Positions 42,265-51,591 of a stretch of DNA of 64,000 nt are shown here, one piece after another. Origin of the DNA: Arsukibacterium sp. (GTDB taxonomy: Bacteria > Pseudomonadota > Gammaproteobacteria > Enterobacterales > Alteromonadaceae); contig NZ_JAGYIM010000016.1 in the NCBI RefSeq assembly GCF_018402695.1, positions 1 through 64,000 on the forward strand. Reading direction: 5' to 3'. Below the pieces are notes generated by a model. That model was given only the letters and a program-made list of their open reading frames with translations. It was not told the origin of the DNA and searched no databases. The stretch's first letter is position 1. Every line of letters begins with the position of its first letter. Made by a program: the position numbers and the translations under genes.

Positions 42265-44571
42265 TTATACCGTACCGCGCTGCTTTTTCAGCAGTTCAGC
42301 GAATTCAGCAGCCGGTACCGGCCTGCTGAAATAATAACCCTGATAATAATCACAGCGCTGCTGCCTTAAAAAAGCCAGTTGCTCGGCAGTTTCTACCCCT
42401 TCGGCCAGCACTTTAAAGCGCAGGTTATGTGCCAGATCTATAATTGCTTTGGCAATACTCTGGTCGTCCTCTGCTTCAGGCAGGTTCTCAATAAAGCGCC
42501 GGTCAATTTTCAGGACATCCAGTGGCAGACGTTTTAAATAGGCCAAGGAAGAATAACCGGTACCAAAATCATCGATTGCCAGTTTAACGCCCTGGGCGCG
42601 AAGGGCGAGCATGGTTTTGATCACCACATCTTCGTCACCCATCAGGGCATTTTCGGTAACTTCCAGTTCCAGACAGGCTGGATCGAAGCCGGTTTCCTGC
42701 AGAATGCTGGTTATTTTTTGCTGCAGATCACCTTTATTAAATTGCTGTGCTGAGACGTTGATCGCCAGGTTAATATTGGCCAGACCCGCCAGTTGCCAGG
42801 CCTTGCCCTGGTGGCAAGCCTGTTGCAGCACAAAGTGACCAATCGGGTGAATAAGGCCGCTGGCCTCGGCCAGCGGAATAAAGGTATCCGGACTTATTAC
42901 GCCTTCGCTTGGATCTATCCAGCGTAACAGCACTTCAGCACCGATAATCCGGCCACTGCTGATATCCAATTGCGGCTGGTAATAACAGGTTAAGTGGTTC
43001 TGTTTCATGGCATTTCGTAAGCGTTGCTCCAGCACCAGCCGCGCTCTGGCCTGCATGGTCAGGCTGTCTGAATAAAAACTATAGGTATTGCGGCCATCGG
43101 CTTTTGCCCGGTAAAGCGCGGCATCGGCTCCCTGTAGCAATGCTTCGGCACTGTCGGCATGAATCGGATAAATACAAATGCCGATGGACGCCGCCACATT
43201 GACATCTGTTTGTTCGCCAAGGGTAAAAGGGGCGTGCAGTTGCTGCAAAATTTTGTCCGCCACTCTGGCAGCGTCTTCCGGCTGGCCCAGCTGTTCGACC
43301 AGAAACACAAACTCATCTCCGCCCAACCGGGCCAGGGTGTCGGTCTCCCGGCAACAAAGGTTAAGCCGTTCCGTTACTTGCAGTAGCAGACTATCGCCGG
43401 TCTGGTGGCCAAAGCTGTCGTTAATGTCTTTAAAATGGTCGAGGTCAAGGATCATTACCGCCAGAAACTGCTGGTTGCGCTTAGCCAGTTTAACGGCACT
43501 GGTTAAGCGGTTACTGAAGTGCTGGCGGTTTGGCAACTGGGTTAACGGGTCGAATTCAGCTAAAAAGGCCAGCTCTTTCGCCTGGCGCTTGCGTTCTGTC
43601 AGGTCAATATCAATACAGAAAATCTGTGGCGGCTGGTCGGGTAGTTTAACTACGGCGTGATTAGAGAACACCGAGATCAGCGAGCCATCTTTGCGTTTCA
43701 GTGTCAGTTCTTCTGCCGGAATGGGCTCAGCATGTTCTGCCATATAGGTCATGGCCTGGCGCACTTCAGAGTGAGCCTCCTCCGGGATAATTAATTCCAG
43801 CAAGCTGCGGCCCAATGCTTCCTCTTTACTGTAACCATAAATAAGCTCGCTGGCCCGGTTCCAGTAAATGGTGGTACCAAACTGGTCATATCCCTGAACC
43901 GAAATTTGCGGCGCATTATCCAACAGGGTTCTGAAACGCAGCTCACTTTCCAGCAATTGTTGCTCTGCCAGTTTCTGAGCAGAGATATCCTGGACTACTG
44001 CGATAAAATAAGGTCTGTCGTTATGGGTGTCTGCTGCTTTGGCAACTGCCAGCTTTACCCAGATGGTATGGCCTGCTTTGTTAAAATAACGTTTTTCTAA
44101 GGTGTAGCTGTTGATGTTATCCTGCAATAGCTGATTAAATTGCTGCTGATCCTGATCTAAATCTTCCGGGTGAGTGATTTGCTGAAACGACATACAAACC
44201 ATTTCGGACGGGCTGTAGCCAAGCATGTCGGCGAAATGCTGATTTACCCGCAAAAGCCGGCCGTCAGGAGCCGCGTGGGCAATACCGGCAGCGGCATGAT
44301 CAAAAGTCTGGCTGAACGCCTGTTCGCTGGCTTGCAATGACGCCGTCAGCCGTTGATGCTGACGTAACAGCAACCAGGCCAGTAATCCCGTTAAACCAAT
44401 ATAAAATAACCCTTTATAGGTTTGATAACGGAGAAGTTGTTCCTGATTGTCGGTTAGCATCAGCAGTAAGTGGTCGCTAAACAATATCCAGATAACGCCA
44501 AGCAGTATATACATCAGCACACCCATAATCGGGTACAGACGTAACATTCTGGCTGAGCGGCTTTGTTTCAT
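42265..44571 (-). CDS. PAS-GGDEF-EAL cyclic-di-GMP signalling protein
   Basis: A 768-residue membrane sensor. Two hydrophobic helices at the N-terminus (about 12-80), then two PAS domains (about 85-205 and 215-335), a GGDEF domain (about 340-500; RETDTLARLGGDEF, so the inhibitory RxxD site and the active motif are both kept) and an EAL domain (about 515-760). The EAL motif reads EVL (IIGAEVLLRW), a conservative change; other phosphodiesterase residues (NVSAQQF, LEVTENAL, AIDDFGTGYSSL, KIDRRFI, AEGVET) are present. It could therefore both make and break c-di-GMP. It is convergent with sbcC. Confidence 0.92.
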   Translation of the reverse strand: MKQSRSARMLRLYPIMGVLMYILLGVIWILFSDHLLLMLTDNQEQLLRYQTYKGLFYIGLTGLLAWLLLRQHQRLTASLQASEQAFSQTFDHAAAGIAHAAPDGRLLRVNQHFADMLGYSPSEMVCMSFQQITHPEDLDQDQQQFNQLLQDNINSYTLEKRYFNKAGHTIWVKLAVAKAADTHNDRPYFIAVVQDISAQKLAEQQLLESELRFRTLLDNAPQISVQGYDQFGTTIYWNRASELIYGYSKEEALGRSLLELIIPEEAHSEVRQAMTYMAEHAEPIPAEELTLKRKDGSLISVFSNHAVVKLPDQPPQIFCIDIDLTERKRQAKELAFLAEFDPLTQLPNRQHFSNRLTSAVKLAKRNQQFLAVMILDLDHFKDINDSFGHQTGDSLLLQVTERLNLCCRETDTLARLGGDEFVFLVEQLGQPEDAARVADKILQQLHAPFTLGEQTDVNVAASIGICIYPIHADSAEALLQGADAALYRAKADGRNTYSFYSDSLTMQARARLVLEQRLRNAMKQNHLTCYYQPQLDISSGRIIGAEVLLRWIDPSEGVISPDTFIPLAEASGLIHPIGHFVLQQACHQGKAWQLAGLANINLAINVSAQQFNKGDLQQKITSILQETGFDPACLELEVTENALMGDEDVVIKTMLALRAQGVKLAIDDFGTGYSSLAYLKRLPLDVLKIDRRFIENLPEAEDDQSIAKAIIDLAHNLRFKVLAEGVETAEQLAFLRQQRCDYYQGYYFSRPVPAAEFAELLKKQRGTV

Positions 44572-44723
44572 TGGTTACATCTCTGGTACAAATAGCGATG
44601 CGCCGTTAATAGGCGGTTATGAATTTAAGCATAGTTTATAAATTTGAATTAAAAAACTAATTTGAAAAGATTCTTATTAAATAAGAATGCCTTAGCCGAC
44701 AATACGGCTAAGGCACGATCAGG

Positions 44724-45476
44724 TTAAAAAGAATAGACCAGGGTAAGCGAGGTTTGGGTGTCGGTGTTTTCTTTATCAGGCTGTACGTCAGAATCGTTCT
44801 GTACCAGAAAAGCCGCTTTCATCTGCATGGCACCATTAATTTTGGCGGTCAGGGCAGTTTCTGCAATGGTACGGGTGTTATCATCACCGTATTCAACACT
44901 CAGGGTCTGGCTGAATGCCGCTGACTCACTAATTTGCCAGTTGTACGCCGCCGCACCACGGACGATAAAACCACTTTCTGACTCGCCGGTTGCCCGGGTA
45001 CCGCTGAAATAACCCGGACCAATTTCCACATCCAGATGCTGGGTCTCAGCGTCGTAAAGCCGGGTACCATAACCGATTGCAACAGTATTATATTTTTCAA
45101 AGGCACCAAACTCATCTCGGGTGTGCGAGCCAATTATAAACAGGTTATCGTGCTCAGTATCCAGTTTATAGGCACCTTTGGCCGAAATAAGGTAACGTTC
45201 AGCCGATCGTTCTGTAACAGTATTACCGTCAGCATCCTCTTTTTCGTCTTCTTTAAAGAAGGCACTGAAAATATACTGGTTACTCCAGGATTCCAGTTCC
45301 TGACGGGCATCAATTTTGCCGGTGATCGATGTGCCAACGGTGTTACCAGAGGTGGTAATGGCGCCCAGTTCGGCTGAGGTTTGCCATACCTTTGTCTCAT
45401 CAGTTCCTGCGTCCTGCGCACTGAGGGCGCTGCTGACAGCCAGGCTGCCAAGCGCCAGGACAGTGAATAACTTCAT
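44724..45476 (-). CDS. DUF481 outer-membrane protein (YdiY-like)
   Basis: A 250-residue protein with a signal peptide (cut after SSALSA) and alternating strands to the C-terminus, ending in Phe (SLTLVYSF), as beta-barrel outer-membrane proteins do. The opening WQTSAELGAITTSGNTVGTS is the DUF481 signature; family members such as YdiY are linked to salt or acid response. AAGGAG precedes the ATG and in fact lies within the end of the mscS-type gene, 2 bases away, so the two are translationally coupled. Confidence 0.87.
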   Translation of the reverse strand: MKLFTVLALGSLAVSSALSAQDAGTDETKVWQTSAELGAITTSGNTVGTSITGKIDARQELESWSNQYIFSAFFKEDEKEDADGNTVTERSAERYLISAKGAYKLDTEHDNLFIIGSHTRDEFGAFEKYNTVAIGYGTRLYDAETQHLDVEIGPGYFSGTRATGESESGFIVRGAAAYNWQISESAAFSQTLSVEYGDDNTRTIAETALTAKINGAMQMKAAFLVQNDSDVQPDKENTDTQTSLTLVYSF

Positions 45477-45478
45477 GC

Positions 45479-46312
45479 TTACTCCTTAGTAGCTGCTTGC
45501 TCTTTAATCAGATGCACATCCATTTGCGGGAATGGAATACCTATGCCTTTTTCGTCAAAGGTCAGTTTTACCTTTTCCAGAGTGTCCCAGTAAACGCCCC
45601 AGTAATCGGCTGAGTTAACCCAGGGCCGCACATTTAAATTCACTGATGAGTCAGCCAGTGCGCCAACCTTAATGCTGAATGCCGGGTCGGCCAGTACCCG
45701 CTCATCATTTTGCAGAATCTCTTCCAGTAATTTTTTCGCCAGCAGTAAGTCTGAGTCGTAGCTGATGCCTATCACCAAATCAACCCGGCGAATAGGCTCT
45801 GATGAATAGTTGGTAATCGGGCCTCCGGTGATCTGGGCATTGGGAACAATAACCCGTTTATTATCAGGGGTTGTCATCTGAGTCTGGAAAATCTCTATTT
45901 TTTCAACAGTACCGGAAACACCACCGCCATCGATAAAGTCGCCGGCTTTGAATGGCCGGAACAGAATAATTAAGATACCAGAGGCAAAGTTTGCCAGTGA
46001 ACCCTGCAGTGCCAGACCAATAGCCAGACCAGCGGCACCTAAAATGGCAATAAACGAGGTAGTTTGTACCCCAATTTGCGATAAAGCCATCAATACAGTG
46101 GCAATCAGTACCACGGCATAAACAATACTGACCAGAAAAGCGACAACTGCTTTATCTACTGAGCGCGCAAGCAGGCCTCGCTCAAGCAGGCGCGAAATCC
46201 CTCTGGCGACAATCCTACCCACGTAAAAGATGACAATCGCTGCCACCAGTTGTAGCAGATACCCCAGTATTACTTCATGGTTTTCCTGAAAAAACGTGTT
46301 TATCTCTTCCAT
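45479..46312 (-). CDS. Small-conductance mechanosensitive channel, MscS family
   Basis: A 277-residue inner-membrane channel that opens under membrane tension and protects against osmotic down-shock. Three membrane segments are followed by the pore helix and MscS core (AILGAAGLAIGLALQGSLAN then FASGILIILFRPFKAGDFI) and a soluble cage domain (KRVIVPNAQITGGPITNYS, RRVDLVIGISYD). Length is near that of E. coli MscS (286). AGGGG lies upstream of the ATG. It is coupled to the DUF481 gene, which makes an osmotic-stress pair. Confidence 0.92.
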   Translation of the reverse strand: MEEINTFFQENHEVILGYLLQLVAAIVIFYVGRIVARGISRLLERGLLARSVDKAVVAFLVSIVYAVVLIATVLMALSQIGVQTTSFIAILGAAGLAIGLALQGSLANFASGILIILFRPFKAGDFIDGGGVSGTVEKIEIFQTQMTTPDNKRVIVPNAQITGGPITNYSSEPIRRVDLVIGISYDSDLLLAKKLLEEILQNDERVLADPAFSIKVGALADSSVNLNVRPWVNSADYWGVYWDTLEKVKLTFDEKGIGIPFPQMDVHLIKEQAATKE

Positions 46313-46466
46313 TACCCACCCCTTTGTTAAACAATTCAGGTCAGCTTGTTATAGCCTGTTGGCAAGTTTAGCAATCTTGAGCCTGTGATGGTACGCCGGG
46401 CCGGCAAAAAGCTAAAAAAACTTGGTTGCTAAAGTAAATTTAGCTAGAATAATTGACGAATGCGAC

Positions 46467-46543
46467 GGTGACTGTAGCTCAGTTGGTAGAGCCCCGGATT
46501 GTGATTCCGGTTGTCGTGGGTTCGAGCCCCATCAGTCACCCCA
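46467..46543 (+). tRNA. tRNA-His (GTG)
   Basis: A 77-base tRNA with all arms: acceptor GGTGACT pairing with AGTCACC, the D arm GTAGCTCAGTTGGTAGAGC, anticodon stem CCGGA/TCCGG around the loop TTGTGAT (anticodon GTG, histidine), and the T arm GTGGGTTCGAGCCCCAT. The extra 5' G pairing with C73 is the tRNA-His hallmark, and CCA is encoded. Confidence 0.97.
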
Positions 46544-46639
46544 TTATTTTTTAAACCTACAAACTCATTCTGCCTGGCTTGACCCTGCTACGTCCTCCCT
46601 CTATGGTTAAGATCACGTTCAGTAAATACCCGTAATGAC

Positions 46640-47179
46640 ATGGATCTAGCGTCACTTCAACAGCAGTTACAGTGCCCCAATCTTGCGCCGGTTGAGAGTT
46701 GGCAACCCAAATTTTGTGGCGATTTGCCGCTGCGGATCACTGCTGATGGCCGCTGGTTGTATCAGGGCAGTGAAATCCGCCGCCAGCCCATGGTGCGGCT
46801 ATTTGCTTCAGTCCTGATTTGCCAGCAACAGCAATATTATTTACAAACGCCGGTAGAAAAAGTACGGATCCAGGTTGAAGACGCCCCTTTCCTGGTGGTT
46901 GCCAGCCAGTGGCAGGACACGGTAAACGGGCCTTTGCTAACACTGACCACTAATATTGGTGATGCTGTTAGTGTCACGCCGCAGTATCCGCTGCGTTTAA
47001 AGACATTTGAGCAACAGCAGTTACCCTATCTGCAATTATGGCGCGGTTTATCAGCCCGTTTAAACCGCAATACGTATTATCAGCTAATTGAACAATGCAG
47101 CGAAGTGCATTGGAATGGTGCCAGTCATTATCAGCTGAAAAGTGCTGGTTATCCGTTTACGCTGGGCGTGTTGGTCTGA
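46640..47179 (+). CDS. DUF1285 domain protein
   Basis: A 179-residue cytoplasmic protein of the DUF1285 family, whose structure is known but whose role is not. Typical stretches are FCGDLPLRITADGRWLYQGS (the GxxPxxIxxDGxWxYxGxPI pattern, here ending in EIRR), RQPMVRLFASVL and YYLQTPVEKVRIQVEDAPF. It follows the tRNA-His gene and stands alone ahead of the amidohydrolase gene. Confidence 0.85.
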   Translation: MDLASLQQQLQCPNLAPVESWQPKFCGDLPLRITADGRWLYQGSEIRRQPMVRLFASVLICQQQQYYLQTPVEKVRIQVEDAPFLVVASQWQDTVNGPLLTLTTNIGDAVSVTPQYPLRLKTFEQQQLPYLQLWRGLSARLNRNTYYQLIEQCSEVHWNGASHYQLKSAGYPFTLGVLV

Positions 47180-47281
47180 GTTAGCCACTCAACGTACAAA
47201 AACTGGGCTGTATCGCAGGCTGGTTGCTAACCTCTGGCGGCCAGGTGCACAGTGCAATAATTACTGTAAGGAAACCACACT

Positions 47282-48565
47282 ATGCGCAAAGCCTTATTAT
47301 CTGTCGCCATTTGTCTGAGCATTAACGCTACTGCTGCCAGTGCAGCAACATTAATCCACGCCGGCAAGCTGATTAATGTTGAAGACGGTAAAATACTGAC
47401 TGAACAAACTATTATTATTGATGGGGAGAAAATCTCGTCAGTAGAGAAAGGCTTTCGCCAGCCTGCGGCGGACGATATGCTGATAGATCTCAGTCAACAT
47501 ACTGTTATGCCGGGTTTAATGGACATGCATACTCACTTTTACACCCAGTTCAGTCCAACAGTATACAGTGAGGGGCAGCGGCTGAATGAAGCCGATTTTG
47601 CGCTGCGCGGTGCGGTATTTGCCGAGAAAACTTTACTGGCCGGTTTTACCACAGTGCGGGAGCTGGGTGACAGTTACCATATCAGCGTGGCACTGCGTAA
47701 AGCGATTGATCAGGGCTATGTTGATGGCCCGAGAATTTACGCTGCAGGCAAGTCTATTGCCACCACCGGCGGGCATGCGGATCCGACTAACGGTGTTGCT
47801 TTTAACAGAATGGGCGACCCCGGGCCGAAAGATGGCGTGATTAATGGACCGGAAGAGGCCCGTAAAGCTGTACGGCAGCGTTATAAAGAAGGTGCTGATC
47901 TGATTAAACTTACCGGGACCGGCGGTGTGCTGAGCGTGGCGAAAAGTGGCACCAATCCGCAGTTTACTGATGCTGAGCTGGCTGCGGTGGTGCAAACGGC
48001 TAAAGACTATGAGATGAAAGTCGCAGTGCATGCGCATGGCAAAGAGGGGATGGAGCGGGCAATCAAAGCCGGCGTCCATTCAATTGAGCACGGCACCTTT
48101 ATGGATAACGCTACTTTTGCCCTGATGCGCAAGCAGGGGACTTACTATGTGCCCACCATCAGTGCCGGGAAATGGGCGGCAGAAAAGGCGGCAGTAAGTG
48201 GCTTCTTTCCGGAACTGGTGCGACCCAAAGCGGCCAATATCGGTAAGCTAATCCAGCAAACCTTTGGCAACGCCTATAAGGCCGGAGTGAAAATCGCTTT
48301 TGGTACCGACGCCGGTGTTTTTCCACATGGTGAAAACTGGCGGGAATTTATTTATATGACCGAAGCTGGCATGCCGGCAATGGCTGCTATTCAGTCAGCA
48401 ACTATTGAGGGTGCGAAGTTACTGGGCGTAGAGGCTGAACTGGGCAGTATCAGCGGCGGTAAATTTGCTGATATCATTGCAGTGTCCGGCGACCCGTTGC
48501 AGGATATTACTGTGATGGGCGAAGTCAGTTTTGTGATGAAAGCGGGCAAAATCTATAAGCAGTAA
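47282..48565 (+). CDS. Exported metal-dependent amidohydrolase (Xaa-Pro dipeptidase/imidazolonepropionase-like)
   Basis: A 427-residue protein with a signal peptide (to about TAASAA) and an amidohydrolase barrel. Metal ligands are seen in [10 protein letters not shown], the likely carbamylated-Lys strand [36 protein letters not shown] and [12 protein letters not shown]. Relatives hydrolyse prolyl dipeptides or cyclic amides in the periplasm; the substrate cannot be read from sequence. TAAGGA lies upstream of the ATG. Confidence 0.88.
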   Translation: MRKALLSVAICLSINATAASAATLIHAGKLINVEDGKILTEQTIIIDGEKISSVEKGFRQPAADDMLIDLSQHTVMPGLMDMHTHFYTQFSPTVYSEGQRLNEADFALRGAVFAEKTLLAGFTTVRELGDSYHISVALRKAIDQGYVDGPRIYAAGKSIATTGGHADPTNGVAFNRMGDPGPKDGVINGPEEARKAVRQRYKEGADLIKLTGTGGVLSVAKSGTNPQFTDAELAAVVQTAKDYEMKVAVHAHGKEGMERAIKAGVHSIEHGTFMDNATFALMRKQGTYYVPTISAGKWAAEKAAVSGFFPELVRPKAANIGKLIQQTFGNAYKAGVKIAFGTDAGVFPHGENWREFIYMTEAGMPAMAAIQSATIEGAKLLGVEAELGSISGGKFADIIAVSGDPLQDITVMGEVSFVMKAGKIYKQ

Positions 48566-48623
48566 AGCAGGGGCTCCGGCGGACTTAAGGCATCACAGCA
48601 GCGTTAAGTCCGGCTTTCAGTTT

Positions 48624-49103
48624 TTACCCTGCCTTAAAGCGCTGCAGCAACTTGCTGGTGTCGGCCATAATCTGGGTTGCTAATGTTTGCTCTGCCTGCA
48701 AACGTTGCTTGTCTTGCGCCTGAGTAGCTTGTTTACTTTGCTGTTTCCGCGCCTGGTGGGTTGGCATATCTTTCACCGTCTGATACATCTGAAAAATACC
48801 CGGATAATCGGTTGCCAGCGGCCCCTGCTGTTGTTCAGGTAAGCGGTTGAGCAACACCCATACCCGCAGTGCCCCCTCGGACAGCTCGCACTGGCCGGCA
48901 TCCACCGCTTTGCAAATAGTATAAATACTTTGCTCAACATACTGTTGATTTTGCAATTGTTGCTGCTGTTGTTTCTCCAGTAGCGCTGCTTGCTGCTTAT
49001 TCTGTTGCTGTACCAGCCATAACAACTTGCCGGCATAAAATGCCAGGCCGGCAATAATTACTACGGCTAACACTAACAGTATCACTAGCCAGGGGTTCTG
49101 CAT
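48624..49103 (-). CDS. DUF2489 domain protein
   Basis: A 159-residue protein with one N-terminal membrane helix (WLVILLVLAVVIIAGLAFYA) and a cytoplasmic helical part rich in Gln. The pattern IYTICKAVDAGQCELSEGAL and RVWVLLNRLP and so on to DYPGIFQMYQTVKDMPTH is that of DUF2489, found next to yihI in Shewanella-type genomes. Function unknown. Its ATG overlaps the yihI stop (TAATG), so the two are translated together. Confidence 0.82.
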   Translation of the reverse strand: MQNPWLVILLVLAVVIIAGLAFYAGKLLWLVQQQNKQQAALLEKQQQQQLQNQQYVEQSIYTICKAVDAGQCELSEGALRVWVLLNRLPEQQQGPLATDYPGIFQMYQTVKDMPTHQARKQQSKQATQAQDKQRLQAEQTLATQIMADTSKLLQRFKAG

Positions 49104-49660
49104 TAATCCTCGTCACCTAAAATAGACTTGCGCCAGTCTATACGTTCAAACTGAGCCAGCGGATCGTCATCGTCGGCAATATCAGTTTGTTCCGCCAGAC
49201 CGAGTTGCTCAAGCAGGTGCTCCATTCTGGCTGTTTTAGCATTAAAATACTTTGCATCTTTACCGGTCAGCACTTCGTTATTTTCCACCCGCTCCAGCAA
49301 CTGTTGTAACAGGGTGTCATTCTCAATCATTGCCAGCTCTTCAGCCGCAGTTAAAGCCGGCACTGTGGCTTTACTTAACCTGGCTTTAGGTTGCAAATCT
49401 GGTTTCAGCTGCGGCGTTATTGCAGGTTCAGCGACCAGTGCTATCGGTTTTTTACTGCCGGTTCTGGGGTCTTTCGGCCCGCTATGGCCTGCTTGCTGCT
49501 GAGTGTTCTGTTCAACAATGGCATTACGGCTACCGGATTTTTTGCCCGCGCCTTTTTTCTTGGTTTCTTCTTTGGGCTGGCGCAGTTTGCGGGCTTCCGC
49601 TGCTGGCAAATGGCGTTGGCCATTGTTGCCGGTACTACGACTTTTCTTTTGACGCGTCAT
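49103..49660 (-). CDS. yihI: Der GTPase-activating protein YihI
   Basis: A 185-residue cytoplasmic protein that stimulates the GTPase Der and so tunes 50S ribosome assembly. The N-terminal third is very basic and low in complexity (TRQKKSRSTGNNGQRHLPAA, KKKGAGKKSGSRN), the C-terminal part carries the conserved acidic domain (LEQLGLAEQTDIADDDDPLA, FERIDWRKSILGDED). This is the usual YihI layout. It is downstream of the csrC-type RNA, as in E. coli, with a methyltransferase gene between. Confidence 0.88.
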   Translation of the reverse strand: MTRQKKSRSTGNNGQRHLPAAEARKLRQPKEETKKKGAGKKSGSRNAIVEQNTQQQAGHSGPKDPRTGSKKPIALVAEPAITPQLKPDLQPKARLSKATVPALTAAEELAMIENDTLLQQLLERVENNEVLTGKDAKYFNAKTARMEHLLEQLGLAEQTDIADDDDPLAQFERIDWRKSILGDED

Positions 49661-49691
49661 AACAGGATACCTGTAAAAAAGGGCGCGTATT

Positions 49692-50348
49692 TTAACCAGT
49701 TTTCTGCAGGATCACCACATCATTCGTCACAAAGTCAGCGGTCATTTTGTGCTGAGTTGCCAGCCAGCTGAAAGTATCATGGTGAAAAAAGCTGACATGA
49801 GTCGGGTCGTTTTTGTAATGCCAGCCACTGAATGCCGCTGAATCGGTGTAACGTTTGGTCATGATAGCCAGCAGCCCGGCTGGTTTCAGCAATTGCATCC
49901 AGAGTTGCCATTCCTGATAGGGGTTAACAAAATGCTCAATTGCTTCCGTACAACAGATAAAATCATATTGGCACTGCAATGCTGCCGGGTTGTAGGCAAA
50001 GTAAGGGTCCCATAGCTGCATTTGCTGACCGGCTTCCGTCAGCATTTTAGCCAGCAACGGGCCCGGCCCACAGCCAAAATCGAGACCGCTATGGCCAACG
50101 CAGGTTAGTCTGGCCAGTAAAGGCTCACTTAACCTGGACAGAAACTGGCGATAGCCGGCATCGTTCAAATCGTTATTATGCAACAGGTATTGGGCATATT
50201 CAGCGTCGCGGCTCAGTAAACTGGCACGATCGGCAAAAACCAGGGCACAAAGATGGCATCTGAAATAACTGCGCTGTTTATCCTGATGATATAACTGTGG
50301 CGCGGTTGCCCGACACAGCGGGCAGTTGGCATTGGCAGGCAGCGCCAT
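49692..50348 (-). CDS. Class I SAM-dependent methyltransferase with N-terminal zinc ribbon
   Basis: A 218-residue protein. Two CxxC pairs (CPLCRATAPQLY, FRCHLCALVF) form a likely zinc ribbon at residues 8-35, then a methyltransferase domain with the SAM loop GLDFGCGPGPLLAKML and a later acidic motif FICCTEAIEHFVNP. The target is unknown. The ATG at 50348 has GAGGT 6 bases upstream; a TTG at 50360 is less likely. It lies just upstream of yihI on the same strand with a 31-base gap. Confidence 0.82.
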   Translation of the reverse strand: MALPANANCPLCRATAPQLYHQDKQRSYFRCHLCALVFADRASLLSRDAEYAQYLLHNNDLNDAGYRQFLSRLSEPLLARLTCVGHSGLDFGCGPGPLLAKMLTEAGQQMQLWDPYFAYNPAALQCQYDFICCTEAIEHFVNPYQEWQLWMQLLKPAGLLAIMTKRYTDSAAFSGWHYKNDPTHVSFFHHDTFSWLATQHKMTADFVTNDVVILQKTG

Positions 50349-50408
50349 TATTGACCTCAATAAAACAGGTTCTTCAGGACAAGCCTGATTTTAAAAATAC
50401 AGTATTGT

Positions 50409-50719
50409 AAAAAACAAAAGGGCGATAAGATAGCCTTATCGCCCCGTATACTTGTGTCTAGGTGGACACTTCTCTCAATTTCGCTAAATCATCCTGATGC
50501 GTTTACAACGACCCTGTTAGTACAAGTTCCCTATATTGTTGCTTATCTTCCATGTAAAAAACTTTCTTCTTCACGACCGTCCTGGTACTTTATTACTCAT
50601 CCGTGGGCGCTTTGCAACGCTATGCACCTTCCTGATGCCAAATAGAGTGTACCGATACCGGCACTTACTTCCTTGCCGCTTGCGCAATTCCCTGTTGTTA
50701 TTTGTTACTAAACGTAACT
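50409..50719 (-). ncRNA. csrC: CsrB/CsrC-type CsrA-sequestering small RNA
   Basis: The minus strand here has no convincing gene but carries eight GGA motifs in about 300 bases (for example CAGGGA, AAGGAAG, TCAGGAAGG, CAGGACGG, TCAGGATGA), as in the RNAs that bind many CsrA dimers. It begins with a hairpin (GTTAC/GTAAC), preceded by a promoter, and ends in a strong terminator: GGGCGATAAG (50444-50435) with its complement (50429-50420) and TTTTGTTTTTT. A GacA/UvrY-like palindrome lies about 176 bases upstream. In E. coli csrC lies between yihA (engB) and yihI, the same neighbourhood. The 5' end is predicted. Confidence 0.8.
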
Positions 50720-50725
50720 GGGTTT

Positions 50726-50753
50726 AATTTACTCTGATCTGAGCAGATGACAA
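50726..50753 (-). promoter_or_regulatory. Sigma-70 promoter of the CsrC-type RNA
   Basis: On the minus strand TTGTCA (50753-50748) and TAAATT (50731-50726) are separated by 16 bases. A start about 7 bases downstream would be at 50719, at the foot of the first hairpin. Confidence 0.6.
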
Positions 50754-50886
50754 GTCTCTGCTGAAAAAAAATGCAATTTTAATCGCTTATTATTCAGCTA
50801 ATTTATATAAATCAAATAGTTAGAAGTTTTTCAAAAAGTGAGAAAAGTTCAATGTTTTTTATGAAATGGCAGATTTCTTACATTGT

Positions 50887-50904
50887 TGTAAGAGATATCT
50901 CACA
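50887..50904. promoter_or_regulatory. GacA/UvrY-like upstream activating palindrome
   Basis: TGTAAGAGATATCTCACA matches the known GacA box TGTAAG-N6-CTTACA at 11 of 12 defined bases. Its centre lies about 176 bases before the predicted RNA start, the distance known for rsmY/rsmZ-type promoters in Pseudomonas. Confidence 0.65.
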
Positions 50905-50937
50905 AAAAAAGTGGTGACGGGGGCTGAAGCCCCGTCA
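50904..50937 (-). terminator. Terminator of the cytochrome c4 gene
   Basis: On the minus strand, TGACGGGG (50937-50930) and CCCCGTCA (50922-50915) pair, followed after 4 bases by seven T. It ends transcription coming from the cytochrome gene, directly beside the upstream box of the small RNA. Confidence 0.65.
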
Positions 50938-50964
50938 GCAGGACATTATTCAATACCAGGTAAC

Positions 50965-51591
50965 TTAGTGCAGGCCGCCTAAATACTGCGACAGCACTTC
51001 AATATCTTCATCGGTTAATTTTCTGGCGATATCACCCATCATACCATTCATGTCATTGGCACGGGTTCCGTCGCGAAATTCCAGCAAGGTTGCTTTCAGG
51101 TAGGCGGCATGCTGGCTGGATATTTTTGGAAAGCCCGCCAGGCTGGTACCCACACCGCGCGGGCCATGACAAGCAATACAGGCTGCAACACCACGGGCCT
51201 GGTCGCCACCGCGATATAATTGTTGACCTTTGGTAATAACATCTTCTGGTGTCGTGCCACTTTTCATCGGTTGCGAAGCAAAGTATGCGGCCAGATCTTT
51301 CATATCCTGATCACTCAGACTAGCTACCATGCCGAACATGATGGCATTGTTACGGCCTTCTTTACCGCCGCTCGTCATACCAAGTTTATAATCAGTTAAC
51401 TGCTTATAAAGGTACTCAGCATGCTGACCGGCTATTTTTGGATAAATATCTACCATGCTGTTGCCGTCAGTACCATGACAGGCTACACAGGTAGTTGATT
51501 TTTCTTTGCCTGCTTCAGCATCGCCATCAAAGGCATGGGCTGTACCGATTAAACCGATTAACAGCGTCAGTGGAAGTACGAGTTTTTTCAT
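50965..51591 (-). CDS. Di-haem cytochrome c4
   Basis: A 208-residue periplasmic electron carrier. After the signal peptide (cut after GTAHA) come two similar c-type domains with haem sites TTCVACHGTDGN (C35, C38, H39) and AACIACHGPRGVGTSLAG, and Met ligands in NAIMFGMVAS and MNGMMGDIAR. It carries electrons to terminal oxidases. The ATG at 51591 (MKKLVLPLTL) starts the signal peptide directly; a longer frame from 51636 has no support. It is divergent from engB, as often seen in Pseudomonas and relatives. Confidence 0.92.
   Translation of the reverse strand: MKKLVLPLTLLIGLIGTAHAFDGDAEAGKEKSTTCVACHGTDGNSMVDIYPKIAGQHAEYLYKQLTDYKLGMTSGGKEGRNNAIMFGMVASLSDQDMKDLAAYFASQPMKSGTTPEDVITKGQQLYRGGDQARGVAACIACHGPRGVGTSLAGFPKISSQHAAYLKATLLEFRDGTRANDMNGMMGDIARKLTDEDIEVLSQYLGGLH

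Noticed and set aside
50454-50645. Two overlapping plus-strand open frames of 63 codons
   Set aside because: They lie antisense to the CsrC-type RNA, resemble no protein and lack ribosome sites; the GGA motifs and terminator on the other strand explain the region better.
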